Made by a program: the position numbers and the translations under genes
From: an uncultured Lachnospiraceae bacterium
GTDB lineage: Bacteria; Bacillota_A; Clostridia; Lachnospirales; Lachnospiraceae
Direction of reading: 5' to 3'
Assembly (NCBI GenBank): GCA_902801585.1
Contig: CADCIU010000003.1
Coordinates: 1 to 64,000, forward strand
Length of the DNA: 64,000 bases
Notes under the pieces: model-generated
Seen by the model: the letters and a program-made list of their open reading frames with translations, nothing else
The model's database searches: none
What the model was told of the DNA's origin: nothing
Shown: in pieces, positions 42,328 to 50,554 of the stretch
Numbering within the stretch: the first letter of the stretch is position 1
Layout of the letters: the number at the start of each line of letters is the position of its first letter

Positions 42328-43014
42328 TTACAGCTTCCCGATCCCGCGCAGGATGATATCTGTCCTGGTCTGCAGCTCCTGCGACCGATTCACTTTCAGG
42401 ACCGGATAATGCGCACTGTAGCACTCGTTCAGCCGTTCATACTCGGCCAGGATCATTTCCAGCTGACTGTCACCGAGCTCATCGAACGTGCAGATATGGC
42501 GGTCTCTCGCTCTGATCGACGCCATACACTGCTCCGGCGAGATCTCATTGCAGATGACCGTCCATTCGCCCCGAACGCTTTTTACCGCCTCCGCGGCCAT
42601 TTCCAGAAACACCTCATCGCGGATCATGCAGTCCGCGCAGAGTTTGACCAGCGTGTGGATCAGACCCTCGTCAAACAAATACACCTTCGGGGACTTTCCC
42701 ATTTTCCCGTACAGCGCGATCAGTGCAGCTGCGCTACGGATCGTATAGTCAGCATTTTCATAGATGCCGAAGCGGCTTTGGAGCGGTCCCTCCCGCCGCA
42801 GGATCTCTTCGAGCCGTTTTCCCACGGCTCCGGATCTTTTGTCCGTAAAGACACCCGCCCGCATGAGCCTGGCGGCGGCCTTCCACGAAAGGCGGTTCAT
42901 GGTGAGCTCCGTGACATTGACGACTTCTGCGCCCCGTGATCTGAGCGCTCTCTCCAGTCCCTTTAACAGATACGTCTTTCCGCTCCCGGGAAGACCGATA
43001 CACTCAATGACCAT
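42328..43014 (-). CDS. P-loop NTPase/kinase-like protein of the polysaccharide operon
   Basis: 228 residues. Begins MVIECIGLPGSGKTYLLKGLERAL, a clear Walker A motif (GLPGSGKT), and later VYLFDEGLIHTLV as a likely Walker B or lid. The fold resembles small-molecule or nucleoside kinases (AAA_33/thymidylate-kinase-like). No substrate motif is recognised. The ATG at 43014 overlaps the polymerase gene by 11 bases. It might phosphorylate a sugar or modify a repeat unit, but this is only suggested by context. Confidence 0.7.
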   Translation of the reverse strand: MVIECIGLPGSGKTYLLKGLERALRSRGAEVVNVTELTMNRLSWKAAARLMRAGVFTDKRSGAVGKRLEEILRREGPLQSRFGIYENADYTIRSAAALIALYGKMGKSPKVYLFDEGLIHTLVKLCADCMIRDEVFLEMAAEAVKSVRGEWTVICNEISPEQCMASIRARDRHICTFDELGDSQLEMILAEYERLNECYSAHYPVLKVNRSQELQTRTDIILRGIGKL

Positions 43015-44314
43015 TGTGCTCCTCCGGCAGGGCGTCTGCCTCCGTGCTCCCCGCCGCTGTCACGGCGAAGGGCATCATCGTTACCATAAACGTGAGCATG
43101 ACCATGGAATTGTTCCCCGGATAGTTGGACTGGATCGAAGAGATCAGCACATTGGCCGCATACCAAAAGGCTGCGAGCCGCACAAACCTGTTCCCGCACG
43201 CTCTGGCCTTTGCGTAGATCATAGAAAGGACGCCGAAAAGAAGCAGCACAAACGGCACCGTGCCCGCAAGACCCAGCTGACCGAAGATCATCGGCCAGAA
43301 CGTATCGTTGAGAAAGCGAGGATCTTCCGGGGACATACCGGTCACGCTGTCAAATCCCAGTGTGTAATAGATGCTCGAATAATGCGAAGCCGCGGTGCTC
43401 GATCCGAAAGTCCCAAATCCGGTCCCAAAGGGAAAATGATCCTTAAAGAGCTGTATGCCGCCCTCCAGAAACAGCAGCCGCGGTGCCTGTCCCAGGTTTG
43501 CCTTCACGCCGTTTACAAAATATTTCTGATACTGCGGATATCCTATGATCCCCGCGACGACGGCAATGACAGCCGTTCTCAGACGCATGCTCTGTTTATT
43601 CTCGATGATCAGTGATACATAAAGAATCACGAACACTGTCGCAAGGATCAGCGAACGGGATTTGATCACCATGACCAGGACCGCTTCCGCGATCACAAGG
43701 AACAGAAGATCATTCTTTTGCGGATACAGCGCGCTCTCCATAAGGAGCAGCATCATGATCATCAGCACGGTATTGGTCACGATCCCGGGCGTCCCGAAAA
43801 TGAACGCATACGTTCGCAAGCCGTACCGGTACTCCCCGTACATTCCCAGATTGACGAACAGGTTGGCCACGCCGAACACGAACAGGACCGCCAGATAGCA
43901 CTTGGCGATCAGCACAGGCAGACGGATGACACTTTTGTAATCCACGCGGAAGGTCCTGCAGAACGCGGACACGCCCAAAAAGACCGCCGCAAACTTAAAA
44001 TGGCTGATAATGTCGATCACGATCGCGGAGGAAGCGTCCTGGATCCCGAATCTCAGGTTTCCGTAAACGCCCGCCGCAGCCGTCAGAACGACCAGACATG
44101 AGACCGCAAGTTCACCGGTCCGGATCTGCGCGCTGGTCAGAAGGCTGACCGCATAAAACACCAGAAAGAATGCGGAGACCGCCTCATCCAGATAAGAGGC
44201 CGAATATATGTAGTTTTCCAGCAGTGTCTGAAAGAGGAAGGCGAGCGTGATCAGGCACAGCACGCCTGTTGCCCCGGCCTTCACCCCGGCACTGCTCCGG
44301 TTCTGAGTTCCCAT
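43004..44314 (-). CDS. O-antigen ligase/polymerase-like membrane protein (Wzy)
   Basis: 436 residues with about 11-12 membrane helices and a large external loop (about 255-345) containing FPFGTGFGTFGSS, the element shared by O-antigen ligase and capsule polymerase proteins. It probably joins repeat units outside the membrane. ATG at 44314 has AGGAG six bases ahead. It lies between a Wzz-like protein and glycosyltransferases, the expected place for Wzy. Confidence 0.85.
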   Translation of the reverse strand: MGTQNRSSAGVKAGATGVLCLITLAFLFQTLLENYIYSASYLDEAVSAFFLVFYAVSLLTSAQIRTGELAVSCLVVLTAAAGVYGNLRFGIQDASSAIVIDIISHFKFAAVFLGVSAFCRTFRVDYKSVIRLPVLIAKCYLAVLFVFGVANLFVNLGMYGEYRYGLRTYAFIFGTPGIVTNTVLMIMMLLLMESALYPQKNDLLFLVIAEAVLVMVIKSRSLILATVFVILYVSLIIENKQSMRLRTAVIAVVAGIIGYPQYQKYFVNGVKANLGQAPRLLFLEGGIQLFKDHFPFGTGFGTFGSSTAASHYSSIYYTLGFDSVTGMSPEDPRFLNDTFWPMIFGQLGLAGTVPFVLLLFGVLSMIYAKARACGNRFVRLAAFWYAANVLISSIQSNYPGNNSMVMLTFMVTMMPFAVTAAGSTEADALPEEHNGH

Positions 44315-44338
44315 TTCCTACTCCTGAACGCGGAAAGC

Positions 44339-45925
44339 TTACATGAGAACGATCGAGCCGGCGACCTCTCTTCCGAGAAGACGCACTGCGTCCAGCACGT
44401 CGCCGGTTCCCTTGTAGGTGGAGATCTCCGCCATTGCCACAAGGACAGCCGCATCGCAGTTTCCGATCGCCTCCACGCTCTCCGGCGTCTGCTCGGTGCA
44501 GGGGATGGCAAAATAGCGGATCCTTCCGCTTCCGCTGCTGCCCGATTTGTTCATCTCGGCGGCGAACTTCTCAATGAATTCCAAAGAGAGATCGCTGACC
44601 AGCGCGATCTGCGCCTCTCCCCGCATCAGCGCGCGGAGATTGGCATCCGCCACCTGCAGACATACGCTCCTTTTGGGGTGATTATAATAACCGGCGTCGA
44701 TCGAGGCCGCCCATTTATCCGGGCCCTTGTATGTCTCAAACTTTCTGCCCGGCACGCAGGCGATCTTGTAAAGGCCGTAGTGATCGTTCAGTTCTCTGCC
44801 GGAGAGGATCTTACCTGCTGCGATCAGATAGAGCGCGAGCAGCACCGCACAGCCGATGATTCCTGCCGCAAGTCCGAAGACCCCCTGCTTTGCCGCCGAC
44901 ATGACCACATCTCTCTTCCCGATCTTAATGACCGGGGCGGCAGGCGCGGAGGAAGACAGGTTCTTGTCCAGCGTCTTGCGGGAGTTGATCAGCGCAATGA
45001 TCTCTGTGGCACGCGCATTCGCCCATTTGTACATAGAGGTATCCACCACGACCGAGGTCGCCCTGTTGGCGGTCATATAGCCGTGAATGCCGTAGATCCC
45101 GCGGGCCTGGGGCACCATCGTCTGCAGCTGTGCCAGTACGGAATCCAAAATGATCCCGGCGCCTTCCGGCGTGGGGTAGATCACCTTGACCGTGATCATC
45201 GAGTCCTCTTTGGCGGTGTCCACGACGGAAACGAGCTCCGGCAGATATGCCGGATCCTCTCCGAGCGCTGCTGCCGCTTCTGTGTAATCCATCCTGTACA
45301 TGATGCAGGAGGTGTAATAATTCAATATATTCATCTCGCGGCTCTGCACTTCGGCATACTCGATGCCGCTCACCGGAGGTTCCGGCTGCTCGTCTTCCTG
45401 CTCTGTCTCCTCGCTGGCGGTGTCCTCCTGCGCCGCGTCCGCCGCCTGTTCGCCGGTCCCGGTCTGCGCTGTGTCCTGCGTCTGCGCGGTATCCTGCGCC
45501 TGTGCTGTATCCTGCGCCTGCGCGGTTTCCTGTGTCTGTGCGGCAGTCTCCGCGGCGGGCTCGCTCTCTCCGGCGCCTTCTATCTGCTCAGCCGGCGCGT
45601 CGTATAGTCTCACGATGATATCCGCCGTCGCCCTTCCCTCTCTGGTGGGGTCGATCCTGCTCAGGATCGTGTTGACAAAATACGCGTTTTTGTCATCGAG
45701 CATGCCGTTGATCATCCTGAGCTCTTCCGCTTTCGAAGTTCCCGTCTCTTCTTTGACCGTGTCCTCCTGCTGCTGCGCGCTCTTGTAGACTTTGTACTGC
45801 GCATAGCCCTCCCTGCCCGCGAGGGCGATCCCGACCAGAAGGCCGACAATGCACAGGATCCTCCATTTCTCCAGAAGGCTCCTCACCAGTGCGCGCAGAT
45901 CTATGATTCTTTCTCTCTTTTGCAT
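44339..45925 (-). CDS. Wzz-like chain-length protein, second copy
   Basis: 528 residues. An N-terminal basic stretch and membrane helix (about 24-40), an external domain interrupted by a Gln/Thr/Ala/Asp-rich low-complexity stretch of AQTQDT hexapeptides (about 130-160), a second helix (about 350-375), and a cytoplasmic domain without Walker A. Same overall form as the protein at 32988-34490. ATG at 45925 has GGAGAGAG upstream; an in-frame TTG at 45943 is less likely. It is first in the operon running to licD. No separate tyrosine kinase gene was found in the window. Confidence 0.82.
   Translation of the reverse strand: MQKRERIIDLRALVRSLLEKWRILCIVGLLVGIALAGREGYAQYKVYKSAQQQEDTVKEETGTSKAEELRMINGMLDDKNAYFVNTILSRIDPTREGRATADIIVRLYDAPAEQIEGAGESEPAAETAAQTQETAQAQDTAQAQDTAQTQDTAQTGTGEQAADAAQEDTASEETEQEDEQPEPPVSGIEYAEVQSREMNILNYYTSCIMYRMDYTEAAAALGEDPAYLPELVSVVDTAKEDSMITVKVIYPTPEGAGIILDSVLAQLQTMVPQARGIYGIHGYMTANRATSVVVDTSMYKWANARATEIIALINSRKTLDKNLSSSAPAAPVIKIGKRDVVMSAAKQGVFGLAAGIIGCAVLLALYLIAAGKILSGRELNDHYGLYKIACVPGRKFETYKGPDKWAASIDAGYYNHPKRSVCLQVADANLRALMRGEAQIALVSDLSLEFIEKFAAEMNKSGSSGSGRIRYFAIPCTEQTPESVEAIGNCDAAVLVAMAEISTYKGTGDVLDAVRLLGREVAGSIVLM
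45465..45551. repeat. 18-bp tandem repeats inside the Wzz-like gene
   Basis: Four complete 18-bp units (45465-45482, 45483-45500, 45501-45518, 45519-45536) and a partial fifth, of the form TGCGCGGTATCCTGCGCC with a few changes. They encode the AQ(T/A)QDT hexapeptide repeat. Unit gain or loss would change the linker length but keep the frame. Confidence 0.88.
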
Positions 45926-45972
45926 AACTCTCTCCAATATCAACTCAATATCAATAACATATCAATAACGCT

Positions 45973-46038
45973 TGAATTATTGCAGCGTCTGGATTATTGT
46001 AACATCTGAATTATTGTCACGTCTGAATTGTAACGCTG
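45973..46038. repeat. 17-bp tandem repeats between divergent operons
   Basis: Three 17-bp units of the form TGAATTATTGTMACRTC (45973-45989, 45990-46006, 46007-46023) and a partial fourth. They lie in the 5' region of the wzz-wzy operon (minus) and upstream of the aminotransferase operon (plus). An ATATCAA motif repeats just to the left (45938-45970). No coding frame crosses them. Confidence 0.85.
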
Positions 46039-46242
46039 GTTTATCAGAGTAATTCTAACGTATACACCCAAGGAAAGCAAGCAGACAAAAAGGCGCCTTC
46101 CTTTCATGCCGACTCAGAAAAAAGTGGGAAAATCCGGTCTATGATAGTATAATGACAATAATATACTTGTATATAAGTAATAAAATAATATTAAGTAATA
46201 AAAATAGTAATAAAAATAAGGAAGCAAAACGGAGTAGTTCTT
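46039..46242 (+). promoter_or_regulatory. Leader region of the aminosugar operon
   Basis: A TATAAT at 46148-46153 may be a -10 element, but no good -35 is visible. The leader from 46165 to 46220 is almost only A and T and contains three AGTAATAAAA repeats before the ribosome binding site CGGAG. Confidence 0.4.
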
Positions 46243-47382
46243 ATGACAAAAATCCCTTTTAATATTCCCCCGTATATCGGAACGGAACTGGAGTATGTCA
46301 AACAGGCTGTCGACGCGCACAAGATCTGCGGCGACGGACAATTTACCAAAAAGTGCAATGAATGGATCGAGACGCGTTTCGGCGCGCCCCGCGCCCTTCT
46401 CACGACCAGCGGGACCACTGCCCTGGAGATGGCCACTCTGCTGAGCGGACTTGAGAAGGGGGACGAGGTGATCCTTCCCAGCTTTACTTTCTCAAGCACG
46501 GCTACGTCCATCGTCCTCACAGGCGCCACGCCTGTCTTCGTTGACATCCGTCCCGACACCATGAATCTGGACGAGAACAAGATCGAGGACGCCATCACCG
46601 ACAGGACCAAAGCCATTATGGCTGTCCATTACGCCGGCGTCTCCTGCGAGATGGACACGATCATGGACATCGCAAGAAGGCATGATCTCAAAGTCATTGA
46701 AGACGCTGCCCAGGGCGTGATGTCGACCTACAAGGGCCGGGCGCTGGGAACGATCGGCGACTTCGGGTGCTACTCCTTCCATGAGACCAAGAACTATTCC
46801 ATGGGCGAGGGCGGCGCGATCGTTCTTAACCACAAGGAAGACATCGAGCCCGCAGAGATCCTCAGGGAAAAGGGCACCGACAGAGCCCGCTTCTTCCGCG
46901 GACAGGTGGACAAGTACACCTGGGTGGAGTACGGCAGCAGCTATCTGCCCAGCGACATGAACGCCGCGTATCTCTGGGCCCAGCTTCAGGAAGCGGACCG
47001 CATCAATGAGAACCGCCTTGCCACCTGGCGTGCTTACAACGAGGCCTTTGCACCCCTGGCCGCCGAGGGAAGGCTGGAACTGCCTTTCATCCCCGAAGAG
47101 TGCGTCCACAACGCGCACATGTACTATGTAAAGCTCCGGGATCTGCGCGACAGGACTGCGTTCATCAATTACCTGAAGAGCCTCGATGTGAGCAGCGTCT
47201 TCCACTATGTGCCGCTGCATTCATCTCCCGCCGGCAGGCGCTTCGGCCGCTTTAACGGAGAAGATATCTACACCACGAAAGAGAGCGACCGCCTGTCCAG
47301 GCTGCCTCTCTACTACGGAATGACCGATGAGGACAGGGACAGAGTGATCGATGCTGTCCTCTCTTATGCGCGCCTTTCGTAA
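46243..47382 (+). CDS. rffA: DegT/RffA-type sugar aminotransferase (dTDP-4-amino-4,6-dideoxygalactose transaminase-like)
   Basis: 379 residues, PLP-dependent DegT/DnrJ/EryC1 family. The Lys that binds PLP is in SFHETKNYSMGEGG; TSGTTALEMA, DAAQGV and the HNAHMYYV region are conserved as in RffA/WecE. These enzymes convert dTDP-4-keto-6-deoxyglucose into a 4-amino sugar, using glutamate. The substrate would come from RmlB, encoded at 50555-51574. ATG at 46243 has CGGAG upstream. First gene of a five-gene plus-strand operon. Confidence 0.92.
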   Translation: MTKIPFNIPPYIGTELEYVKQAVDAHKICGDGQFTKKCNEWIETRFGAPRALLTTSGTTALEMATLLSGLEKGDEVILPSFTFSSTATSIVLTGATPVFVDIRPDTMNLDENKIEDAITDRTKAIMAVHYAGVSCEMDTIMDIARRHDLKVIEDAAQGVMSTYKGRALGTIGDFGCYSFHETKNYSMGEGGAIVLNHKEDIEPAEILREKGTDRARFFRGQVDKYTWVEYGSSYLPSDMNAAYLWAQLQEADRINENRLATWRAYNEAFAPLAAEGRLELPFIPEECVHNAHMYYVKLRDLRDRTAFINYLKSLDVSSVFHYVPLHSSPAGRRFGRFNGEDIYTTKESDRLSRLPLYYGMTDEDRDRVIDAVLSYARLS

Positions 47383-47402
47383 GGCTTAGGAGGAGTTTAT
47401 AC

Positions 47403-48413
47403 GTGAATATTGATGCAATACATAAGAGCGGAAGGAAGCTGATCAGCTTCGTCATTCCGTGTTACCACAGCGAGGGCTCCGTGGGCCTCGTCATGGATGA
47501 AATTCGTCAGGTCGTCTCTGAGCGGCCTGATTTTACGTATCAGATCATAGCTGTCAATGACTGTTCTCCGGACAATCTTTTGGCTGTGATCAGGAAAGAG
47601 GCGGAGGAGGATCCCCAGGTCCTGGCGATCGACCTGGCCAAGAACGGCGGGCGCCACAATGCCCTGATCTGCGGATGCCACTATGCCGACGGCGATTATG
47701 TCGTCTTCATCGACGATGATCTGCAGTGTCCCACAGACCGGCTCTGGGATCTGCTCGCACCCCTGACTGAGGGGGACGCCGATGTCGCCATCGCCAAATA
47801 TCCGCATAAGACGCAGTCAACCTTTAAGAATTTCGGTTCCAAAGTCAACGATACCGTCGCCAACTGGCTCCTGGGCAAGGACAAGGAACTCAAGTTCTCC
47901 AATTTCTCCGTCATGAAGCGCTTCGTCAAGGATGAGGTGATCAAATACAAGAACCCTTACCCCTATCTCTCGGGACTCATGCTCCGTTCGACCAAGAATG
48001 TGGTCAACGTGGAGATGGAAGAGAGGGAGAGAACGATTGGCGTGGGGCACTACAGCTTCCGCAAGTCCTTTGCCCTGTGGATGAACAGCTTTACCGCCTT
48101 CTCCGTCAAGCCCCTGCGGTTCGCGACGACCTGCGGCATCGCTTTCGCTTTCCTCGGAATGTTTCTGGTACTATATACCGTGATCCACAAGCTCCTGCAC
48201 CCCAATGTGGCGATCGGATACAGCTCCCTTATGTCCATGCTCTGCTTCATCGGAGGGATGATCATGTTCATGCTGGGACTGATCGGCGAATATGTGGGCA
48301 GGATCTATATTTCGCTCAACAATTCACCGCAGTTCGTGATCCGGGACATATTCGGCCAAAATACAGAGCGCGCCGATGACGGGAAACAATGCGAAGGCCG
48401 CGGACGGCCTTAA
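47403..48413 (+). CDS. ArnC/GtrB-like undecaprenyl-phosphate glycosyltransferase
   Basis: 336 residues. GT2 catalytic domain (FVIPCYHSEGSVGLV, AVNDCSPDNL, VVFIDDDLQCPTD with DDD metal site) and two C-terminal membrane helices (about 236-258 and 270-292), as in ArnC, which loads 4-amino-arabinose onto undecaprenyl phosphate. GTG start at 47403 after AGGAGGAG. Its place right after an aminotransferase suggests the 4-amino-deoxyhexose as donor sugar. A short hairpin AAGGCCG/CGGCCTT (48394-48411) sits at its 3' end. Confidence 0.88.
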   Translation: MNIDAIHKSGRKLISFVIPCYHSEGSVGLVMDEIRQVVSERPDFTYQIIAVNDCSPDNLLAVIRKEAEEDPQVLAIDLAKNGGRHNALICGCHYADGDYVVFIDDDLQCPTDRLWDLLAPLTEGDADVAIAKYPHKTQSTFKNFGSKVNDTVANWLLGKDKELKFSNFSVMKRFVKDEVIKYKNPYPYLSGLMLRSTKNVVNVEMEERERTIGVGHYSFRKSFALWMNSFTAFSVKPLRFATTCGIAFAFLGMFLVLYTVIHKLLHPNVAIGYSSLMSMLCFIGGMIMFMLGLIGEYVGRIYISLNNSPQFVIRDIFGQNTERADDGKQCEGRGRP

Positions 48414-48430
48414 GAAAACGGAGAATCTAT

Positions 48431-49669
48431 ATGACGGATACAAATAAAAAAAATATACTCATCATCGGCGCCGGCGACTTCCAGCTGCCGCTGGTGCAGA
48501 GAGCATCCCTCTCCTACAACGTGCTTCTTGCGGCACCGGTGGTTTCCGATGTGTTTAAGCCCTATATCGCGGATGCGCTTCTCATCGATGTCCGCGACAA
48601 AGAGGGAATTCTGGCCTATGCCAGGGAAAAGTCCATCTGCGGCGTGATCACCGACCAGACAGATATCGCTGTCCGCTCTGTCGCTTATGTGGCCGAAAAT
48701 CTCGGACTTCCCGGCATCGGCTACGAGACCGGGTGCCTGTTCACCGACAAGAGCCTCATGAGAAAGCGCATGGCTGAGCTCGGCATTAAGCTGCTGCCCA
48801 ACCGGACGGTCTCTTCCTTTGATGAGGCGCTGGCGTATTACCGCGAGATCGGCGGAAACGTCATCATCAAACCCCTGGACACACAGGGAAGCAGAGGCGT
48901 CCAGATCTGCCGCAGTGAAGAAGAGCTGGAGGCCAAATATGCGGAAGCAGCCCGCTGGTCCTCGAACCACAATGTCCTGATCGAGCGCTTTGCCACCGGG
49001 CGGGAATTTCTGGTGGAAGGCCTGTCCCTGGACTACGAATTCCGCAACCTGTGCATCGGCGACACGCTCTATTTTGACCTGCCCGATGCCTTTGCCGCCA
49101 AGAGCCGCATATTCCCCACGGAAGCAGACGACGGCCTCAGGCAGCGGGTCCTTGATCTCAACACGAAGATCATCACGGGCTTTCATCTGAAGCAGGGACT
49201 CACACACAGCGAATACATCATGGATGGCGATGATATTTACCTGATCGAGACCGCTGCGAGAGGCGGCGGTGTCTTCATCTCTTCCGACCTGATCCACTAC
49301 TCCTGCGGACTGGATACCGAGGGCTTTCTTCTGGATATCGCCACGGGACAGCAGAAGGGGCTTCCCCCGATCAAACCGCAGCAGTGTGTCTGCGGATATC
49401 TCGCTTTCTATATTCCGGTCGGAAAAGTGGTCCGCGTGAGCGGCGTTCGCGAAGTACAGGCGCTGCCGTTCGTACACCGCAACCAGCTGGACAAGCTTCA
49501 CGTCGGAATAGAAAACAAAGAAGGACATACGGACAAGACTTCGCGGCTGGCGCTGATCATCAGTGCCCCTGACCGCGAGACCTTTAAAGAGCGCGCGGCG
49601 CTCGTGCGCAGCATGCTGCAGGTAGAAACGGAAACGGAAAACGGTATTTTGCCCCTGATCTGGGAATGA
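48431..49669 (+). CDS. ATP-grasp ligase in the aminosugar operon
   Basis: 412 residues. PreATP-grasp domain (ILIIGAGDFQLPLVQRA), then an ATP-grasp fold with NVIIKPLDTQGSRGVQ, VLIERFATGREFLVEGLSL, and the Mg-binding Glu-Asn-type site in YLIETAARGGGVFIS; a C-terminal domain follows. Such enzymes form amide or peptide bonds through acyl-phosphate. In this operon the free 4-amino group of the sugar is an attractive acceptor, but that is inference. ATG at 48431 has CGGAG at seven bases; the longer open frame lacks support. Confidence 0.88.
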   Translation: MTDTNKKNILIIGAGDFQLPLVQRASLSYNVLLAAPVVSDVFKPYIADALLIDVRDKEGILAYAREKSICGVITDQTDIAVRSVAYVAENLGLPGIGYETGCLFTDKSLMRKRMAELGIKLLPNRTVSSFDEALAYYREIGGNVIIKPLDTQGSRGVQICRSEEELEAKYAEAARWSSNHNVLIERFATGREFLVEGLSLDYEFRNLCIGDTLYFDLPDAFAAKSRIFPTEADDGLRQRVLDLNTKIITGFHLKQGLTHSEYIMDGDDIYLIETAARGGGVFISSDLIHYSCGLDTEGFLLDIATGQQKGLPPIKPQQCVCGYLAFYIPVGKVVRVSGVREVQALPFVHRNQLDKLHVGIENKEGHTDKTSRLALIISAPDRETFKERAALVRSMLQVETETENGILPLIWE

Positions 49670-50112
49670 GGTCAACTGTGTTAGACAACTTTTTGAGTAA
49701 ACGACGAAATATTGTAATACTGGCGGTCGTCGCCGTGTTCATGGAGAGTTTGACGTCTCCCTGCCTCAAGCTCGGAGGAAGGTATCCCTTCATGTCCCCC
49801 GGCTACATCGCCTGGTTCTGCCTTGCCGTACTGATCCTGGGATTCTATGCGGTCTGCTGGCAGCTGATCCTCGAAAAGCTCCCTCTGACGACAGCGTATC
49901 TGCGCAGGGGTTTCAGCTACATTCTGATCTTCGTCTGGGCGACCCTGATCTTCCATGAGGCCATCACCTGGAAGCAAATCCTCGGCATCATGGTCATCAC
50001 GGTCGGCATGATCATCAGCATCAGCGGCGAGAGCTCCGAAGGCGTCAAGGGTTCCGACAGTGCCGATGGCAGCGCGGGCTCCCCGGCAGCTCAGAAAGGA
50101 GAAGGCAAATGA
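49666..50112 (+). CDS. ArnE/F-like small multidrug-resistance-type half-flippase, first subunit
   Basis: 148 residues with four membrane helices, EamA/SMR-like, and a 30-residue Ser/Gly/Ala tail. The core AVFMESLTSPCLKLGG ... YAVCWQLILEKLPLTTAYLRRGFSYI resembles ArnE/ArnF and other half-size drug/metabolite transporters that work as heterodimers. Start ATG at 49666 overlaps the ATP-grasp stop by 4 bases; its stop overlaps the next gene by 4 bases. It would flip an undecaprenyl-phosphate aminosugar. Confidence 0.8.
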   Translation: MRSTVLDNFLSKRRNIVILAVVAVFMESLTSPCLKLGGRYPFMSPGYIAWFCLAVLILGFYAVCWQLILEKLPLTTAYLRRGFSYILIFVWATLIFHEAITWKQILGIMVITVGMIISISGESSEGVKGSDSADGSAGSPAAQKGEGK

Positions 50113-50480
50113 ACGCGAATTCAAGCATCTTCACACCCGCCTTCTGCTACGGGGCTGCGATCTTTGCTGCTTTTGTGACGGCACTGAGCCAGATCATCTT
50201 AAAAAAGCAGGCCAATATCACAGAGGCCAAAAAGAGCGGGTTTTTCAGCAAGTTCCTGAATCCCCGCGTGATCATCTCCTATGGTCTTCTGTTCTCGACA
50301 CTGGTCATCAATCAGGTGGCCCTGATCCACGTGCCGGTCTCCGTCATGCCCTGTATCACTGCCACCAGCTTCGTCTGGGTCTTTATCATGGGCGTCCTGA
50401 TCTTAAAGGAAAAGGTATCCCGCCGCAGGGCGCTGGGCGTTGCCGTCATCATTCTCGGCGTCATCATCTCCAGGCTGTAA
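50109..50480 (+). CDS. ArnE/F-like half-flippase, second subunit
   Basis: 123 residues with four membrane helices, starting NSSIFTPAFCYGAAIFAAFVTALSQIILKK and ending LKEKVSRRRALGVAVIILGVII, an EamA-type last helix. Pairs with the preceding half-size protein by a 4-base gene overlap; two unequal small subunits in tandem are the ArnE/ArnF arrangement. Last gene of the operon, with a terminator 30 bases on. Confidence 0.8.
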   Translation: MNANSSIFTPAFCYGAAIFAAFVTALSQIILKKQANITEAKKSGFFSKFLNPRVIISYGLLFSTLVINQVALIHVPVSVMPCITATSFVWVFIMGVLILKEKVSRRRALGVAVIILGVIISRL

Positions 50481-50510
50481 ACCCGGGATGGATCATTATG
50501 TAAAATAAAA

Positions 50511-50537
50511 GGGCTGCCGCTGCGGCAGCCCCTTTTT
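50511..50537. terminator. Bidirectional terminator between the flippase pair and rmlB
   Basis: GGGCTGCCGC and GCGGCAGCCC arms (50511-50531), followed by CTTTTTCTTT on the plus strand and by CTTTTATTTTAC on the minus strand. Confidence 0.88.
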
Positions 50538-50554
50538 CTTTATCATTATCTTTT

